Assembly (NCBI GenBank): GCA_023425645.1
Contig: JAFACG010000009.1
Span: forward strand, 124,001-188,000
DNA: 64,000 nt
Direction: 5' to 3'
Source: Pseudomonadota bacterium
GTDB lineage: Bacteria > Pseudomonadota > Gammaproteobacteria > Burkholderiales > Burkholderiaceae_B
The position numbers and the translations under genes were made by a program. The notes beneath the pieces are model-generated. The model saw only the letters and a program-made list of their open reading frames with translations. It searched no databases and was not told the DNA's origin. Positions 8,392 through 19,178 of this stretch are shown here, piece by piece; the stretch's first letter is position 1, and each line of letters begins with the position of its first letter.

Positions 8392-9093
8392 TCAGCAGGA
8401 CAGGGGGGAGGCGGCCTGGTGCCGGCCCTGGGCCCAGCGTTGGACGCCCTCCCAGATTTCGGCGACATCGTGGGCGATCAGGTCCGCCTTCCAGCTGGGT
8501 ATGGCCGGGTCCTGCGCGCAATAGCCGTAGGCCGCCACCATGGTGGCCATGCCGGCGGCCTGGCCGGCCTGTATGTCGCGCTGGTCGTCACCCACGTAAA
8601 GGCAGTGCTGCGGCTGGAAGCCGGCTTTCTCGGCGGCGTAGAGCAGGGGGGCGGGATGCGGCTTGGCATGGCCGGTGGTGTCTCCGCCCACGGTGACGGT
8701 GCAGGCCTGCTCCAGGCCCAGGTGGCGTATCAGGGGCAGCGCCAGGTATTCCAGCTTGTTGGTGACGATGCCCCAGGTGTACTGGTTGTGCTGCAGCAGC
8801 TGCAGCATCTCGGCCACGCCCTCGAACAGATGGGTGAGCGAAGTCATGTTGGCCTCGTAGTCCTGCAGGAACTGCGAGCGCAGCTGGGCGTATTCGGGAT
8901 GGTCCGGGTTCATGTCCAGGGCCGCCTTGAGCAGGCCGCGGGCCCCATGCGAAGCGTGGGGGCGCAAGGTCTCGTAGGGCAGGGCGGTCAGGCCGCGCTG
9001 CAGGCGCAGCCGGTTGGCGGCGGCGGCCAGGTCGGGAGCGGAGTCGGCCAGGGTGCCGTCGAAATCGAACAGGACGAGTTTCTTCATGGACAT
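8392..9093 (-). CDS. gph: Phosphoglycolate phosphatase (HAD superfamily)
   Basis: A 233-residue HAD hydrolase that removes 2-phosphoglycolate, a by-product of DNA repair and oxidative metabolism. Motif I is LFDFDGTLADS (nucleophile Asp10, acid Asp12), motif II IVTNK, motif III K in HAKPHP, and motif IV VGDDQRDIQAG. The cap domain lies between motifs I and II. It starts four bases after ubiG ends and is surely cotranscribed; the ubiG-gph pair is common in betaproteobacteria. MSMKK offers two starts, and either is possible. Confidence 0.93.
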   Translation of the reverse strand: MSMKKLVLFDFDGTLADSAPDLAAAANRLRLQRGLTALPYETLRPHASHGARGLLKAALDMNPDHPEYAQLRSQFLQDYEANMTSLTHLFEGVAEMLQLLQHNQYTWGIVTNKLEYLALPLIRHLGLEQACTVTVGGDTTGHAKPHPAPLLYAAEKAGFQPQHCLYVGDDQRDIQAGQAAGMATMVAAYGYCAQDPAIPSWKADLIAHDVAEIWEGVQRWAQGRHQAASPLSC

Positions 9094-9097
9094 GGGG

Positions 9098-9826
9098 TCA
9101 GTCTTGCCGGCGGGTGGCCACCAGGTAGTTGACGGAGGTGTCGCCGGACAGGCGATAGTGATCGGTGATGGGGTTGTACTCCAGGCCTTTCAGCTCTTCG
9201 GCCTCCAGTCCGCAGTGGCGCGCCGTCTGGATCAGTTCGCTGGGCTTGATGAAGCCTTCGTAGCTGTGCGTGCCCTTGGGGATCAGGCGCAGCACGTATT
9301 CCGCGCCCACGATGGCGAACAGAAAGGACTTGGGATTGCGGTTCAGGGTGGAGAAGAACACCCAGCCGCCCGGTTTGACCAGGCGCGAGCAGGCGCGGAT
9401 GATGGAGCCCGGGTCCGGCACGTGCTCGAGCATCTCCATGCAGGTCACCACGTCGAAGCGCCCGGGGTGCCGTTCGGCCATGTCCTCGGCGCTGACGGTC
9501 TCGTACTGCACGGGTACGCCCGATTCCAGGCTGTGCAGCCGCGCGATCTTCAGGGAACGTTCGGCCAGGTCTATGCCGGTGACTTCGCCGCCGGCCTGCG
9601 CCAGGCTTTCGGACAGGATCCCGCCGCCGCAGCCCACGTCCAGCACCTGCTTGCCCTGCAGCGGACCGGTGTGTGAAAGAATCCAATCCAGGCGCAGCGG
9701 GTTGATGGCGTGCAGCGGCTTGAATTCGCTGGTCGGATCCCACCAGCGGGAGGCCAGCGCGCTGAACTTGTCGATTTCTGCCTGATCGACGTTGGCGGTC
9801 GCGGCAGTAGGTGTGGAGACTGTCAT
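9098..9826 (-). CDS. ubiG: UbiG O-methyltransferase of ubiquinone synthesis
   Basis: A 242-residue SAM-dependent enzyme that carries out both O-methylations of ubiquinone biosynthesis (2-polyprenyl-6-hydroxyphenol methylase and 3-demethylubiquinol 3-O-methyltransferase). The entry [22 protein letters not shown] is typical of UbiG. The SAM site is [13 protein letters not shown], with a downstream acidic residue in TGIDLAE and the membrane-interaction segment around [20 protein letters not shown]. It leads a two-gene unit with gph. The ompA terminator lies between it and ompA. Confidence 0.95.
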   Translation of the reverse strand: MTVSTPTAATANVDQAEIDKFSALASRWWDPTSEFKPLHAINPLRLDWILSHTGPLQGKQVLDVGCGGGILSESLAQAGGEVTGIDLAERSLKIARLHSLESGVPVQYETVSAEDMAERHPGRFDVVTCMEMLEHVPDPGSIIRACSRLVKPGGWVFFSTLNRNPKSFLFAIVGAEYVLRLIPKGTHSYEGFIKPSELIQTARHCGLEAEELKGLEYNPITDHYRLSGDTSVNYLVATRRQD

Positions 9827-9835
9827 GGTTCACCC

Positions 9836-9870
9836 AAAAAATTAAGGCCCCGCGAAAGCGGAGCCTTAAT
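9836..9870 (-). terminator. Rho-independent terminator of ompA
   Basis: On the minus strand a 13-base stem (ATTAAGGCTCCGC / GCGGGGCCTTAAT, one mismatch) is closed by a TTTC loop and followed by TTTTTT. It separates ompA from ubiG-gph, though it ends only about 10 bases before the ubiG start. Confidence 0.85.
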
Positions 9871-9908
9871 TGTAGCCTTAGCTACGGAAATGCGTGGCGC
9901 AGCAGGAA

Positions 9909-10505
9909 TTACTTGCGGTTGCCGACGATTTCGATTTCCACGCGACGGTTCTGAGCGCGGCCTTCGCGGGTCTTGTTGGACGCCACGGGTTGGCTTTCGC
10001 CCTTGCCTTCAGCGTAGATGCGGTCAGCAGGAACGCCCTTGCTGATCAGGTACTGCTTGACGGTGTTGGCGCGACGCTCGGACAGCTTCTGGTTGTAAGC
10101 TTCGGTACCGATGGAGTCGGTGTGACCGGTGGCGATCAGGGTTTCCAGATTGATGGACTGAACGGTTTCAGCCACTTGATCCAGGACCTGGCGGCCTTCT
10201 GGCTTCAGCGTTGCCTTGTCGAAGTCGAAGAACGTGTCGGCGTTCAGGGTCACTTTGGTGACGGTGGGAGCTACGACGGGAGCTTCGGGAGCCTGAGCAA
10301 CGGGCACACCGTCACAACCTGGAATGCCCGTGGCGGGAGTCCAGAAGTTGTTACGCCAGCACAGTTCGTTGGTGCCGTTCTTCCAAACGTCGCCAAACGG
10401 GTTGCGCCAGTTGTTGATCTCGCCGGATTCCTGTGCGGAAACTGCACCGGAGGCCGATACAGCGGCAATGGCGAGTACAAGTGCGATTTTGGAGGGTTTG
10501 TTCAT
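9909..10505 (-). CDS. ompA: OmpA family outer-membrane protein
   Basis: A 198-residue short OmpA. A signal peptide (1-24, ending AVSA) is followed by a Trp/Cys-rich segment without an eight-strand barrel (NELCWRNNFWTPATGIPGC), a Pro/Val-rich linker (AQAPEAPVVAPTV) and a C-terminal OmpA peptidoglycan-binding domain (about 86-195) with TLKPEG, GHTDSIGTEAYNQKLSERRA and GRAQNRRVEI. This architecture, with ompA beside gyrA, is typical of Bordetella and relatives. It links the outer membrane to the cell wall. GAGGAGAAAT precedes the ATG. Codon use is strongly biased, as for an abundant protein. Confidence 0.93.
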   Translation of the reverse strand: MNKPSKIALVLAIAAVSASGAVSAQESGEINNWRNPFGDVWKNGTNELCWRNNFWTPATGIPGCDGVPVAQAPEAPVVAPTVTKVTLNADTFFDFDKATLKPEGRQVLDQVAETVQSINLETLIATGHTDSIGTEAYNQKLSERRANTVKQYLISKGVPADRIYAEGKGESQPVASNKTREGRAQNRRVEIEIVGNRK

Positions 10506-10572
10506 ATTTCTCCTCGTTGAGCTGATGCTGTTAAGTGACCGCAGCGAACCCCTGCCGCCGATTTACGGAACC

Positions 10573-10601
10573 AGTATAGCAATGCCCTGAACGGATCAAA
10601 G
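10573..10601 (-). promoter_or_regulatory. Candidate ompA promoter
   Basis: Minus-strand TATACT (10578-10573) is a near-consensus -10, with CTTTGA 17 bases or TTTGAT 16 bases upstream. It lies about 70 bases before the ompA start. Confidence 0.5.
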
Positions 10602-10876
10602 AATTGCGCTGGGTTTCATGCGTGTTAGCTCGAATCTTAAGACATTTCGGTCCCATGCGTTAGGTTGACGGGGAACGATTCGGCCAGATAAACGGAATTA
10701 ACCCCGTTCTTTCCCGTTATTGTTGGTTTTAGGCAACAGGGCGTGAAGCGGAAGCGGGAGGCTGCGGACGGGAGGGCATGATCAGCCGGCACACTTCTTT
10801 TTCACGCCCGACCCCCCGCATCCGGACGGGGCAGGCGCGCCTGAATCGTCCGCTGCGTCCCTCTATGTGAAAGTGC

Positions 10877-10882
10877 TAGAAT
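10877..10882 (+). promoter_or_regulatory. Candidate gyrA -10 element
   Basis: TAGAAT matches five of six -10 bases and lies about 60 bases before the gyrA ATG. No convincing -35 is seen. The rest of the 438-base ompA-gyrA gap (10602-10876) shows no gene; it holds the short A+T-rich run after TTAGGTTGACGG and nothing else I can name. Confidence 0.3.
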
Positions 10883-10943
10883 TTCCTCTTGTCCCGTTTA
10901 CGGCTGGCTTACTGCTTAACCCATATCTATAAAGAATTAACCT

Positions 10944-13628
10944 ATGGATTCCTTTGCCAAGGAGACGCTTCCCGTTTCACTTGAAGAGGAGATGCGCCGC
11001 AGCTACCTCGATTACGCCATGAGCGTGATCGTTGGCCGTGCTCTTCCCGACGTGCGAGATGGTTTGAAGCCTGTGCATCGCCGTGTCTTGTTTGCCATGC
11101 ACGAACTCAACAACGATTGGAATCGTGCCTACAAGAAATCGGCCCGTATCGTCGGCGACGTCATCGGTAAATACCACCCGCACGGTGATTCCGCCGTTTA
11201 CGACACCATCGTGCGCCTGGCGCAGGATTTCTCCATGCGCTACACGCTGGTGGACGGACAAGGCAACTTCGGCTCCATCGACGGCGACAATGCCGCCGCC
11301 ATGCGCTATACCGAAATCCGCCTGGCCAAGATCGCGCACGAGCTGCTGGCCGACATCGACCAGGAAACCGTGGACTTCGTGCCCAACTACGACGGCAGCG
11401 AAAAAGAGCCGGCCCTGCTGCCATCGCGCCTGCCCAACCTGCTGGTCAACGGCAGCTCGGGCATCGCGGTGGGCATGGCCACCAACATTCCGCCGCACAA
11501 CCTGGCCGAAGTGGTCAACGGCTGCCTGTATTGCCTGCGCAATCCGGAGTGTTCGGTCGATGAGCTGATCGAGCACATCCCTGCGCCCGACTTCCCGACC
11601 GGCGGCATCATCTACGGCATGTCCGGCGTGCGCGAAGGCTACCGCACCGGCCGCGGCCGCGTCATCATGCGCGCCAGCACGCACTTCGAAGACATGGAGA
11701 AGGGCAACCGCCAGGCCATCGTGGTCGACGCCATTCCCTACCAGGTCAACAAGAAGTCCCTGCAGGAGCGCATCGCCGAGCTGGTCAACGAAAAGCGCAT
11801 CGAGGGCATCTCGGACATCCGCGACGAATCCGACAAGGACGGCATGCGCCTGGTGATCGAGCTCAAGCGCGGCGAAGTGCCCGAAGTGGTGCTGAACAAC
11901 CTGTACAAGAACACCCAGCTGCAGGAAACCTTCGGCATGAACATGGTGGCCCTGGTCGACGGCCAGCCCCGCCTGCTGAACCTGAAGCAACTGGTGGAGT
12001 ATTTCCTGAGCCACCGCCGCGAAGTGGTCACGCGCCGCACCGTGTTCCAGTTGCGCAAGGCGCGCGAACGCGGCCACGTGCTGGAAGGCCTGGCCGTGGC
12101 GCTGGCCAATATCGACGACTTCATCGAGATCATCAAGGCCGCGCCCACGCCGCCGGTGGCCCGCCAGGACCTGATGGCACGCTCCTGGGACTCCAGCCTG
12201 GTGCGCGAGATGCTCGCGCGCGCCGACACCAGCGCCATCGTGGGCGGCCGCCAGGCCTATCGCCCCGACGATCTGGGCGCCGAGTTCGGCATGGGCGAGG
12301 ACGGCCTGTACCGCCTGAGCGAAGTGCAGGCCCAGGAAATCCTGAACATGCGCCTGCAGCGCCTGACCGGCCTGGAGCAGGACAAGATCGTCCAGGAATA
12401 CCGCGAAGTCATGGACAAGATCGCCGACCTGCTGGACATCCTGGCCAGCCCCGCGCGCGTCTCGGCCATCATCGGCGACGAGCTGATCGCCCTGCGCGAC
12501 GAATTCTCCGCCACCGGCAAGGACCTGCGCCGCTCCCAGATCGAGCACAACGCCACCGAGCTGGACACCGAGGACTTGATCACCCCCATGGACATGGTGG
12601 TGACGCTCTCGCACAGCGGCTACATCAAGAGTCAGCCGCTGTCCGAATACCGCGCCCAGCGCCGCGGCGGCCGCGGCAAGCAGGCCACCGCCATGAAGGA
12701 AGACGACTGGATCGACCAGCTCTTCATCGCCAATACGCACGACTACCTGTTGTGCTTCTCCAACCGCGGCCGGGTCTACTGGCTCAAGGTCTGGGAGGTG
12801 CCGCAAGGCTCGCGCAACTCGCGCGGCCGCCCCATCGTCAACATGTTCCCGCTGGAGGACGGCGAGAAGATCACGGTGGTGCTGTCGGTCAAGGAATTCA
12901 GCGAGGACCAGTTCGTGTTCATGGCCACCTCGCGCGGCACGGTCAAGAAGACTCCGCTGTCGGATTTCTCCAACCCCCGCAAGGCCGGCATCATCGCCGT
13001 GGGCCTGGACGAGGGCGACTACCTGATCGGTGCGCAGCTGACCGACGGCGTGCACGACGTCATGCTGTTCTCGGACGCCGGCAAGGCCGTGCGCTTTGAC
13101 GAAGGCGACGTCCGCCCCATGGGCCGTGCGGCGCGCGGCGTGCGCGGCATGATGCTGGAGGACGGCCAGTCCGTCATCGCCCTGCTGGTGGCCGAAGATG
13201 AAAGCCAGTCCGTGCTGACCGCCACCGAGAACGGCTACGGCAAGCGCACTCCCATTGCCGAGTACACCCGCCATGGCCGCGGCACCAAGGGCATGATCGC
13301 CATCCAGACCTCGGCCCGCAACGGCAAGGTCGTGGGCGCCGTGCTGGTGCGCGATACGGACGAGATCATGCTGATCACCACCGGCGGCGTGCTGGTGCGC
13401 ACCCGCGTTGCGGAGATCCGTGAGATGGGCCGCGCCACGCAGGGCGTCACCCTCATCAGCGTGGACGACGACAGCCAGCTCTCGGGCGTGTACCGCGTGG
13501 TCGAGACCGACGACGAGGTCGAGGCAAGCCTGGCCGAAGAGGGCCAGGCCGAGGACGGCCAGATCCAGGACAATCAGTCCGACTCCGCCGACGGACAGGC
13601 GAACACTACAGGCAAGGAAGACGTGTGA
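10944..13628 (+). CDS. gyrA: DNA gyrase subunit A
   Basis: An 894-residue DNA-cleaving subunit of gyrase. Its N-terminal numbering equals E. coli: the quinolone-determining region reads [13 protein letters not shown] with Ser83 and Asp87, and the catalytic tyrosine is Tyr122 ([10 protein letters not shown]). The C-terminal wrapping domain contains the GyrA box [12 protein letters not shown]. The tail (last about 40 residues) is acidic and low in complexity ([20 protein letters not shown]). The stop codon overlaps the serC start by one base, so gyrA heads a long run of amino acid genes. Confidence 0.98.
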   Translation: MDSFAKETLPVSLEEEMRRSYLDYAMSVIVGRALPDVRDGLKPVHRRVLFAMHELNNDWNRAYKKSARIVGDVIGKYHPHGDSAVYDTIVRLAQDFSMRYTLVDGQGNFGSIDGDNAAAMRYTEIRLAKIAHELLADIDQETVDFVPNYDGSEKEPALLPSRLPNLLVNGSSGIAVGMATNIPPHNLAEVVNGCLYCLRNPECSVDELIEHIPAPDFPTGGIIYGMSGVREGYRTGRGRVIMRASTHFEDMEKGNRQAIVVDAIPYQVNKKSLQERIAELVNEKRIEGISDIRDESDKDGMRLVIELKRGEVPEVVLNNLYKNTQLQETFGMNMVALVDGQPRLLNLKQLVEYFLSHRREVVTRRTVFQLRKARERGHVLEGLAVALANIDDFIEIIKAAPTPPVARQDLMARSWDSSLVREMLARADTSAIVGGRQAYRPDDLGAEFGMGEDGLYRLSEVQAQEILNMRLQRLTGLEQDKIVQEYREVMDKIADLLDILASPARVSAIIGDELIALRDEFSATGKDLRRSQIEHNATELDTEDLITPMDMVVTLSHSGYIKSQPLSEYRAQRRGGRGKQATAMKEDDWIDQLFIANTHDYLLCFSNRGRVYWLKVWEVPQGSRNSRGRPIVNMFPLEDGEKITVVLSVKEFSEDQFVFMATSRGTVKKTPLSDFSNPRKAGIIAVGLDEGDYLIGAQLTDGVHDVMLFSDAGKAVRFDEGDVRPMGRAARGVRGMMLEDGQSVIALLVAEDESQSVLTATENGYGKRTPIAEYTRHGRGTKGMIAIQTSARNGKVVGAVLVRDTDEIMLITTGGVLVRTRVAEIREMGRATQGVTLISVDDDSQLSGVYRVVETDDEVEASLAEEGQAEDGQIQDNQSDSADGQANTTGKEDV

Positions 13629-14737
13629 TGCGCGTATGGAATTTTTCGGCAGGCCCGTCGATGCTGCCTTTGGAAGTGCTGGAGCAGGCCGCCGCCGAAA
13701 TGACGGATTGGCGCGGCACGGGCATGTCCATCATGGAAATGAGCCATCGCGGCAAGGACTACATGGGCGTGCGCGACGAGGCCGAGGCCGACCTGCGCGC
13801 CCTGCTGGCCGTGCCCGATGATTTCGCGGTGCTGTTCGTGCAGGGCGGGGCGCAAGGCCAGAACGGCCTCATTCCCCTGAACCTGATCCAGCGCAACGGC
13901 AGCGGCAAGGCCGACTACGTGCTTTCGGGCAGCTGGTCGGTCAAGTCCTACGAAGAAGCCAAGCGCTACGGCGACATCCAGGTGGCCGGCACCAGCGGAC
14001 ACGAATGGCAGGACCTGGGCCGTACCTGGTCGCCCTGGACATGGTTCCAGGAACCCGCGCAATGGAAGGTGCGCCCGGACGCCGCCTACGTGCACGTGTG
14101 CACCAACGAGACCATAGGCGGGGTCGAATTCAACGACATGCCCAGCCTGGACGTGCCGCTGGTGGCCGACGTTTCCTCCAATATCCTGTCGCGTCCCATC
14201 GACTTCTCGCGCGTGTCGCTGGCCTATGCCGGCGCCCAGAAGAACGCGGGCATGTCCGGCATTGCCCTGATGATCATCCGCAAGGACCTGCTGGGCCATG
14301 CCATGGACGTCTGTCCCTCGGCCTTCAATTACGCCAATATCGCCGCCCAGCAGTCCATGTTCAACACGCCGCCCACGTACTCCATCTACATGGCCGGCCT
14401 GGTGTTCAAGTGGCTGCTGCGCCAGGGCGGGGTGGCCGCCATCCAGGAGCGCAACGCCGCCAAGGCGCAGGCCCTGTACGGCTACCTGGACGCCTCGGAG
14501 TTCTACTCCAACAAGGTGCATCCTGCGTACCGCTCCCGCATGAACGTGCCGTTCCTGCTGCGCGACGAGTCCCTGAACGGCGCCTTCCTGGAGCAGGCGC
14601 AGGCCGCCGGCCTGACTTCCCTGAGGGGGCACAAGAGCGTGGGCGGCATGCGCGCCTCGATCTACAACGCCATGCCGCTGGAGGGCGTGCAGGCGCTTAT
14701 CGAATTCATGAACGACTTTGAACGACGGAATGGCTAA
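13628..14737 (+). CDS. serC: Phosphoserine aminotransferase
   Basis: A 369-residue PLP enzyme of serine and pyridoxine synthesis. It opens with the family signature [11 protein letters not shown]. The Schiff-base lysine is in [12 protein letters not shown], and [16 protein letters not shown] is the C-terminal substrate-binding segment. ATG at 13628 shares its first base with the gyrA stop (TGATG), so translation is coupled; a GTG one codon earlier is also possible. The gyrA-serC-pheA order is conserved in Burkholderiales. Confidence 0.97.
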   Translation: MRVWNFSAGPSMLPLEVLEQAAAEMTDWRGTGMSIMEMSHRGKDYMGVRDEAEADLRALLAVPDDFAVLFVQGGAQGQNGLIPLNLIQRNGSGKADYVLSGSWSVKSYEEAKRYGDIQVAGTSGHEWQDLGRTWSPWTWFQEPAQWKVRPDAAYVHVCTNETIGGVEFNDMPSLDVPLVADVSSNILSRPIDFSRVSLAYAGAQKNAGMSGIALMIIRKDLLGHAMDVCPSAFNYANIAAQQSMFNTPPTYSIYMAGLVFKWLLRQGGVAAIQERNAAKAQALYGYLDASEFYSNKVHPAYRSRMNVPFLLRDESLNGAFLEQAQAAGLTSLRGHKSVGGMRASIYNAMPLEGVQALIEFMNDFERRNG

Positions 14738-15821
14738 TACCTTAACTGAACGCCTGCTGCCCTGGCGCAACCGCATCGACGAGCTGGATCGCCAGATTCT
14801 GGAATTGCTGAACGAGCGCGCCCGCGCGGCGCTGGAAGTCGGCAAGATCAAGCAGGACTTCAATGCGGACGAGGTCATCCTTAAGCCCGAACGCGAGGCG
14901 CGCATCGTGCGCCGGCTGCAGTCGGAGAACAAGGGGCCCTTCACGCCGGCCGCCGTAGAGGCGGTGTGGGGGCAGATCATCTCGGCCTGTCGCGGACTGG
15001 AGAGCGTGCTGCGCGTGGCCTACCTGGGCCCGCAGGGTTCGTTCTCCGAACAGGCGGCCTATGAGCACTTCGGCCACGCCCTGGACGGCCTGCAATGCGA
15101 CTCCTTCGACGAAGTCTTTCGCAGCGTGGAAGTCGGCCAGGCCGATGTGGGCATGGTGCCGGTGGAGAACTCCACCGAAGGCGCGGTGAACCGCACCCTG
15201 GACCTGCTGCTCAATTCGCCGCTGCGCGTGCTGGGCGAGCGCTCCATCCGCGTGCACCACAATCTGCTGACCCAGTCCGGGACCATGGAAGGGGTCACCC
15301 GCGTCATGGCCCATCCGCAGGCCCTGGCGCAATGCCAGAACTGGCTGCAGAAGCATTACCCACAATTGCTGCGCGAAGCGGCCTCCAGCAATGCCGAGGC
15401 CGCGCGCATCGCCGCCGACGATCCCACCGTGGCCGCGATCGCCGGGAACACGGCGGTCACCGCCTGGAACCTGGGCGTGGTGGAGTCGGGCATCCAGGAC
15501 GACCCGCACAACCGCACCCGTTTCCTGGCCATCGGCAACATCGAGCCCCTGCCCAGCGGCAACGACAAGACCAGCATCATCCTGGCCGTGCCCAACCGGG
15601 CCGGCGCCGTCTACGACATGCTCTCGCCGCTGGCCGTGCACGGCGTGTCCATGACGCGCCTGGAGTCCCGCCCGGCCCGCACCGGCCAATGGGAATATTA
15701 TTTCTACGTCGACCTGATCGGTCACCGCGACGAGCCCGCCATGGCGGCCGCCCTGACCGAACTGAAGAAACAGGTCGCCTTCTTCAAGATCCTGGGGTCC
15801 TACCCCGTCAACGATTTCTGA
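14730..15821 (+). CDS. pheA: Bifunctional chorismate mutase / prephenate dehydratase (P-protein)
   Basis: A 363-residue enzyme of phenylalanine synthesis. An AroQ chorismate mutase domain (1-90; [26 protein letters not shown]) is followed by a prephenate dehydratase domain (about 95-275; [32 protein letters not shown], catalytic TRF in NRTRFLAIG) and an ACT domain (about 280-360) with the Phe-binding ESRP motif, so feedback inhibition by phenylalanine is expected. The ATG at 14730 overlaps serC by eight bases; a TTG at 14718 is also in frame. No trp/phe leader peptide is visible. Confidence 0.96.
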   Translation: MANTLTERLLPWRNRIDELDRQILELLNERARAALEVGKIKQDFNADEVILKPEREARIVRRLQSENKGPFTPAAVEAVWGQIISACRGLESVLRVAYLGPQGSFSEQAAYEHFGHALDGLQCDSFDEVFRSVEVGQADVGMVPVENSTEGAVNRTLDLLLNSPLRVLGERSIRVHHNLLTQSGTMEGVTRVMAHPQALAQCQNWLQKHYPQLLREAASSNAEAARIAADDPTVAAIAGNTAVTAWNLGVVESGIQDDPHNRTRFLAIGNIEPLPSGNDKTSIILAVPNRAGAVYDMLSPLAVHGVSMTRLESRPARTGQWEYYFYVDLIGHRDEPAMAAALTELKKQVAFFKILGSYPVNDF

Positions 15822-15823
15822 TC

Positions 15824-16951
15824 ATGACAAGCACACGCGCAGCACTGGAGGCGGCTGTCGCCGACCATATCCTGGCCATCGCCCCTTATCAGCCCGGCAA
15901 GCCCGTCAGCGAGATCGCCCGGACTTTCGGCCTGGAGGAGGGCAGCATCGTCAAGCTGGCCTCCAACGAAAACCCGCTGGGCATGTCCGATTCCGTGCGC
16001 AGCGCCGTGGCGCGGGCCGTGCAGGAGCTGGGCCGCTATCCCGATCCCAACGGCTTCGACCTGAAGCAGGACCTCTCGCGCCGCTATCAGGTGCCGGCCG
16101 ACTGGATCACGCTGGGCAATGGCTCCAACGATCTGCTGGAGCTGATCTCTCTGGTGCTGCTGGGGCCCGATGTCTCCTGCGTGTACGCCGAACACGCCTT
16201 CACGGTATACAAGCTGTGCACCCAGGAGCGCGGCGCGCGCCACATCATGGTGCCGGCGGTGGATTACGGACACGACCTGAACGCCATGCTCGAGGCCATC
16301 CGGCCCGACACGCGCCTGCTCTTCATCGCCAATCCCAACAATCCCACGGGCACCTTCCTGCCCGGGGAGCAGATCGAGGCCTTCCTCGCCCAGGTCTGGG
16401 AGCGGCATGGCCGCCAAGTCACGGTGGTGCTGGACGAGGCCTACAACGAATACCTGGATCCCGACCTGCGCTTTGACAGCGCCGACATGGTGCGCCGCTA
16501 CCCCAATCTGATCGTCACGCGCACCTTTTCCAAAGCCTATGGTCTGGCCGGCCTGCGCATTGGCTACGCCTTGGCGCAAGCGGAGCTGACGGACATCCTT
16601 AACCGGGTGCGCCAGCCCTTCAACGTCAACAGCGTGGCGCTGGAGGCGGCCCGCGCCGCCCTGGCCGATCAGGACTTTCTGCAGCGCAGCTACGGATTGA
16701 ACCTGGCCGGCAAGCAGTTCCTGGGCCAGTTCTTCGAGTCCCTGGGCTTGGAGTACGTGCCCAGTCACGGCAACTTCATCCTGGTGCGCGTGGGCGATGC
16801 GGCGGGAATCAACCTGGCCTTGCTCAAGCAGGGCGTCATCGTGCGGCCCGTGGCCGGCGACGGCCTGCCCGAGCATCTGCGCATCACCATCGGCTTGCCG
16901 GAAGAGAACCAGCGCTTCGCGCAGGCTCTGACCGGCATCTTGCGGGCTTGA
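15824..16951 (+). CDS. hisC: Histidinol-phosphate / aromatic aminotransferase
   Basis: A 375-residue class II aminotransferase of the HisC family. ASNENPLG is at the N-terminus, NPNNPTGTF marks the PLP Asn, DEAYNEY the PLP Asp/Tyr, and TFSKAYGLAGLRIGY the Schiff-base Lys. It lies between pheA and tyrA, so in this operon it may serve as the phenylpyruvate/hydroxyphenylpyruvate aminotransferase as well as, or instead of, the histidine enzyme; many betaproteobacteria have a second hisC. It starts two bases after the pheA stop. Confidence 0.92.
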   Translation: MTSTRAALEAAVADHILAIAPYQPGKPVSEIARTFGLEEGSIVKLASNENPLGMSDSVRSAVARAVQELGRYPDPNGFDLKQDLSRRYQVPADWITLGNGSNDLLELISLVLLGPDVSCVYAEHAFTVYKLCTQERGARHIMVPAVDYGHDLNAMLEAIRPDTRLLFIANPNNPTGTFLPGEQIEAFLAQVWERHGRQVTVVLDEAYNEYLDPDLRFDSADMVRRYPNLIVTRTFSKAYGLAGLRIGYALAQAELTDILNRVRQPFNVNSVALEAARAALADQDFLQRSYGLNLAGKQFLGQFFESLGLEYVPSHGNFILVRVGDAAGINLALLKQGVIVRPVAGDGLPEHLRITIGLPEENQRFAQALTGILRA

Positions 16952-16953
16952 CC

Positions 16954-17859
16954 ATGACGGCACTGCCAGAGTCAGTGACGCCGGCGCCACTGATTCCGGT
17001 GCTCGCCGTGGTGGGAGCAGGGCTGATCGGCGGCTCGCTGGCCCTGGCGCTCAAACGCGCCGGCGCCGTGGGCCGGGTGCTGGGCGTGGGCCGACAGCTC
17101 AAGACGCTGCGCCGCGCGCAGGAACTGGGCCTGATCGACGAGATCGCGACCCTGGAACAGGCGGCCGCGCAGGCCGACCTGATCATGCTGGCGACTCCCA
17201 TCGGCGCCATGGGCTCCGTGCTGCGTGCCTTGCGGCCCCATTTGCGCGACGACACCCTGGTCAGCGACGCGGGCAGCACCAAGGTCGACGTGGTGCAGAC
17301 CGCCCGCGAGGCGCTGGGCGAGCGTATCGGCCAGTTCATCCCCGGTCATCCTATCGCCGGCGCCGAGACCCTGGGCCCCGATGCCGCGCGCGCCGACCTG
17401 TACGAAGGCCGCAATGTCATCCTGACTCCCCTGGAAGAAAATCGCCCGCCGGCGCGTGAACGGCTGATCGCCGTCTGGGAGCGTTGCGGCGCGCGCGTCA
17501 TGCTGATGGACCCGCCCACCCATGACCAGGTGCTGGCCTCGGTCAGCCACGTGCCCCACTTCCTGTCGTCGGTATTCATGTGGCAGGTGGCCTCCAGTGC
17601 GAATTCGGATCAGCGTTTCGCCCTGGCCGGCACGGGTTTTCGTGATTTCACCCGCATCGCCGCCGGCTCGGCGGAAGTCTGGCGGGACATTTTCCTGAGC
17701 AACCGGAGCGCCGTGCTGGCCGAGCTCAAAGAGGTGCGCCTGGCGCTGGACCAGGCCGAGCAGGCCTTGCAGGACGGCGACGGCCAGGCCTTGTATGAAT
17801 TTCTGGAGCGCGCCGCCCTGGCGCGACGTTTTTGGGCGAGCAGGAGCGGTTTGCAATGA
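16954..17859 (+). CDS. tyrA: Prephenate dehydrogenase
   Basis: A 301-residue NAD(P)-dependent enzyme making 4-hydroxyphenylpyruvate for tyrosine. The Rossmann motif is [18 protein letters not shown] (about 19-36), and substrate-binding residues are in [10 protein letters not shown] and [10 protein letters not shown]. No chorismate mutase domain is fused, since that activity is in pheA. ATG lies two bases after the hisC stop; a TTG two codons earlier is in frame. The stop overlaps the aroA start (ATGA). Confidence 0.95.
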   Translation: MTALPESVTPAPLIPVLAVVGAGLIGGSLALALKRAGAVGRVLGVGRQLKTLRRAQELGLIDEIATLEQAAAQADLIMLATPIGAMGSVLRALRPHLRDDTLVSDAGSTKVDVVQTAREALGERIGQFIPGHPIAGAETLGPDAARADLYEGRNVILTPLEENRPPARERLIAVWERCGARVMLMDPPTHDQVLASVSHVPHFLSSVFMWQVASSANSDQRFALAGTGFRDFTRIAAGSAEVWRDIFLSNRSAVLAELKEVRLALDQAEQALQDGDGQALYEFLERAALARRFWASRSGLQ

Positions 17860-19178
17860 GCCAGAGTGATTGTATTGTCTTGAACCCCGTCACCCGGGCC
17901 CGCGGCGAGCTCGAGCTGCCCGGGTCCAAGAGCATTTCCAACCGTGCGCTGCTGCTGGCGGCGCTGGCGCGGGGGCGCACCCGCCTGGAGGGGCTGCTGC
18001 ATTCGGACGATACCCGCGTCATGCTGGCCGCGTTGCGGCAGATGGGCGTGGAGGTGCAGGACCTGGGGCAGGGAACGGTGGAGATCGAGGGCGGGGCGCC
18101 GTTTGCGCTGCGCGACGCCGACCTGTTCCTGGGCAATGCCGGCACGGCCTTCCGCTCGCTGACCGCCGCGCTGGCCCTGATGGGCGGGCGCTTCACCCTG
18201 AGCGGCATTCCCCGCATGCACGAGCGCCCCATCGGCGACCTGGTGGACGCTTTGCGCAGCCTGGGCGCGGACGTGCGCTGTTTGGACAAGGAAGGCTATC
18301 CGCCGCTGGCCATAGGCGCGGCCCCGCAAGGGGACGCGCGCAGCGTCTCCGTCAAGGGTTCGGTGTCCAGCCAGTTCCTGACGGCCTTGCTCATGGCCGC
18401 GCCCCTGCTGACCGCCCAGACCGGGCAGGATCTTTGCATAAGCGTGGGCGGCGAGCTGATCTCCAAACCCTACATCGAGATCACGCTGGCCATGATGGCC
18501 CGATTCGGCGTGGCGATACGCCGCGACGGCTGGCGCAGCTTCACGGTGCCGGCCGGCGCCGCCTATGCCAGTCCCGGCCTGTACCCGGTGGAGGGGGACG
18601 CTTCTTCTGCCTCCTATTTCATCGCACTGGGCGCCCTGGGCGGCGGGCCGGTGCGCATACGCGGCGCGGGCACGGACAGCCTGCAGGGCGACATCCAGTT
18701 CGCCGACGTGGCCCAGGCCATGGGCGCGCGCATCGAACGCCACCCGCAGGAGCTGGTGGTCAGCGGGCCCCGCGTGGCGGACGGCGAGCGGCTCAAGGCC
18801 TTCGACATGGACTTCAATCGCATCCCCGACGCGGCCATGACGGCCGCGGCCATGGCCATGTTTGCCGACGGACCCTGCACGCTGCGCAATATCGCCAGCT
18901 GGCGCGTCAAGGAGACCGACCGGATCCATGCCATGCACACGGAACTGGTCAAGCTGGGCGCCCGGGTGCAGTCCGGCCCCGACTGGCTGACGGTGCATCC
19001 CATCGCGCAGACGGACTGGCGGGCGGCCAGCATCCACACCTACGACGACCATCGCATCGCCATGTGTCTTTCGCTCGCCAGCTTCGGCCCCGTGCCGGTC
19101 ACGATCCTGGACCCTGGCTGCGTCAGCAAGACTTTTCCTGATTATTTCTCCGTTTTCCAGAAGCTGGTGCAGGCATGA
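17856..19178 (+). CDS. aroA: 3-phosphoshikimate 1-carboxyvinyltransferase (EPSP synthase)
   Basis: A 440-residue class I EPSP synthase, the shikimate-pathway step that joins PEP to shikimate-3-phosphate. Signatures are [18 protein letters not shown] (21-38), LGNAGTAFR (92-100), [15 protein letters not shown], and YDDHRIAM near the C-terminus. Position 101 is Ser, where E. coli and most class I enzymes have Pro; the numbering is identical to E. coli (Gly96, Thr97). The start overlaps tyrA by four bases and the stop overlaps cmk by four bases, so translation is coupled on both sides. Confidence 0.97.
   Translation: MSQSDCIVLNPVTRARGELELPGSKSISNRALLLAALARGRTRLEGLLHSDDTRVMLAALRQMGVEVQDLGQGTVEIEGGAPFALRDADLFLGNAGTAFRSLTAALALMGGRFTLSGIPRMHERPIGDLVDALRSLGADVRCLDKEGYPPLAIGAAPQGDARSVSVKGSVSSQFLTALLMAAPLLTAQTGQDLCISVGGELISKPYIEITLAMMARFGVAIRRDGWRSFTVPAGAAYASPGLYPVEGDASSASYFIALGALGGGPVRIRGAGTDSLQGDIQFADVAQAMGARIERHPQELVVSGPRVADGERLKAFDMDFNRIPDAAMTAAAMAMFADGPCTLRNIASWRVKETDRIHAMHTELVKLGARVQSGPDWLTVHPIAQTDWRAASIHTYDDHRIAMCLSLASFGPVPVTILDPGCVSKTFPDYFSVFQKLVQA

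Noticed and set aside
10977..13274. 765-codon open frame antisense to gyrA
   Set aside because: It is the mirror of a highly biased G+C-rich gene, with low-complexity His/Val/Ala/Gln composition and no recognisable domain or ribosome site.
14600..14740. Phenylalanine attenuator before pheA
   Set aside because: serC overlaps pheA by eight bases, so there is no leader, Phe-rich peptide or terminator.
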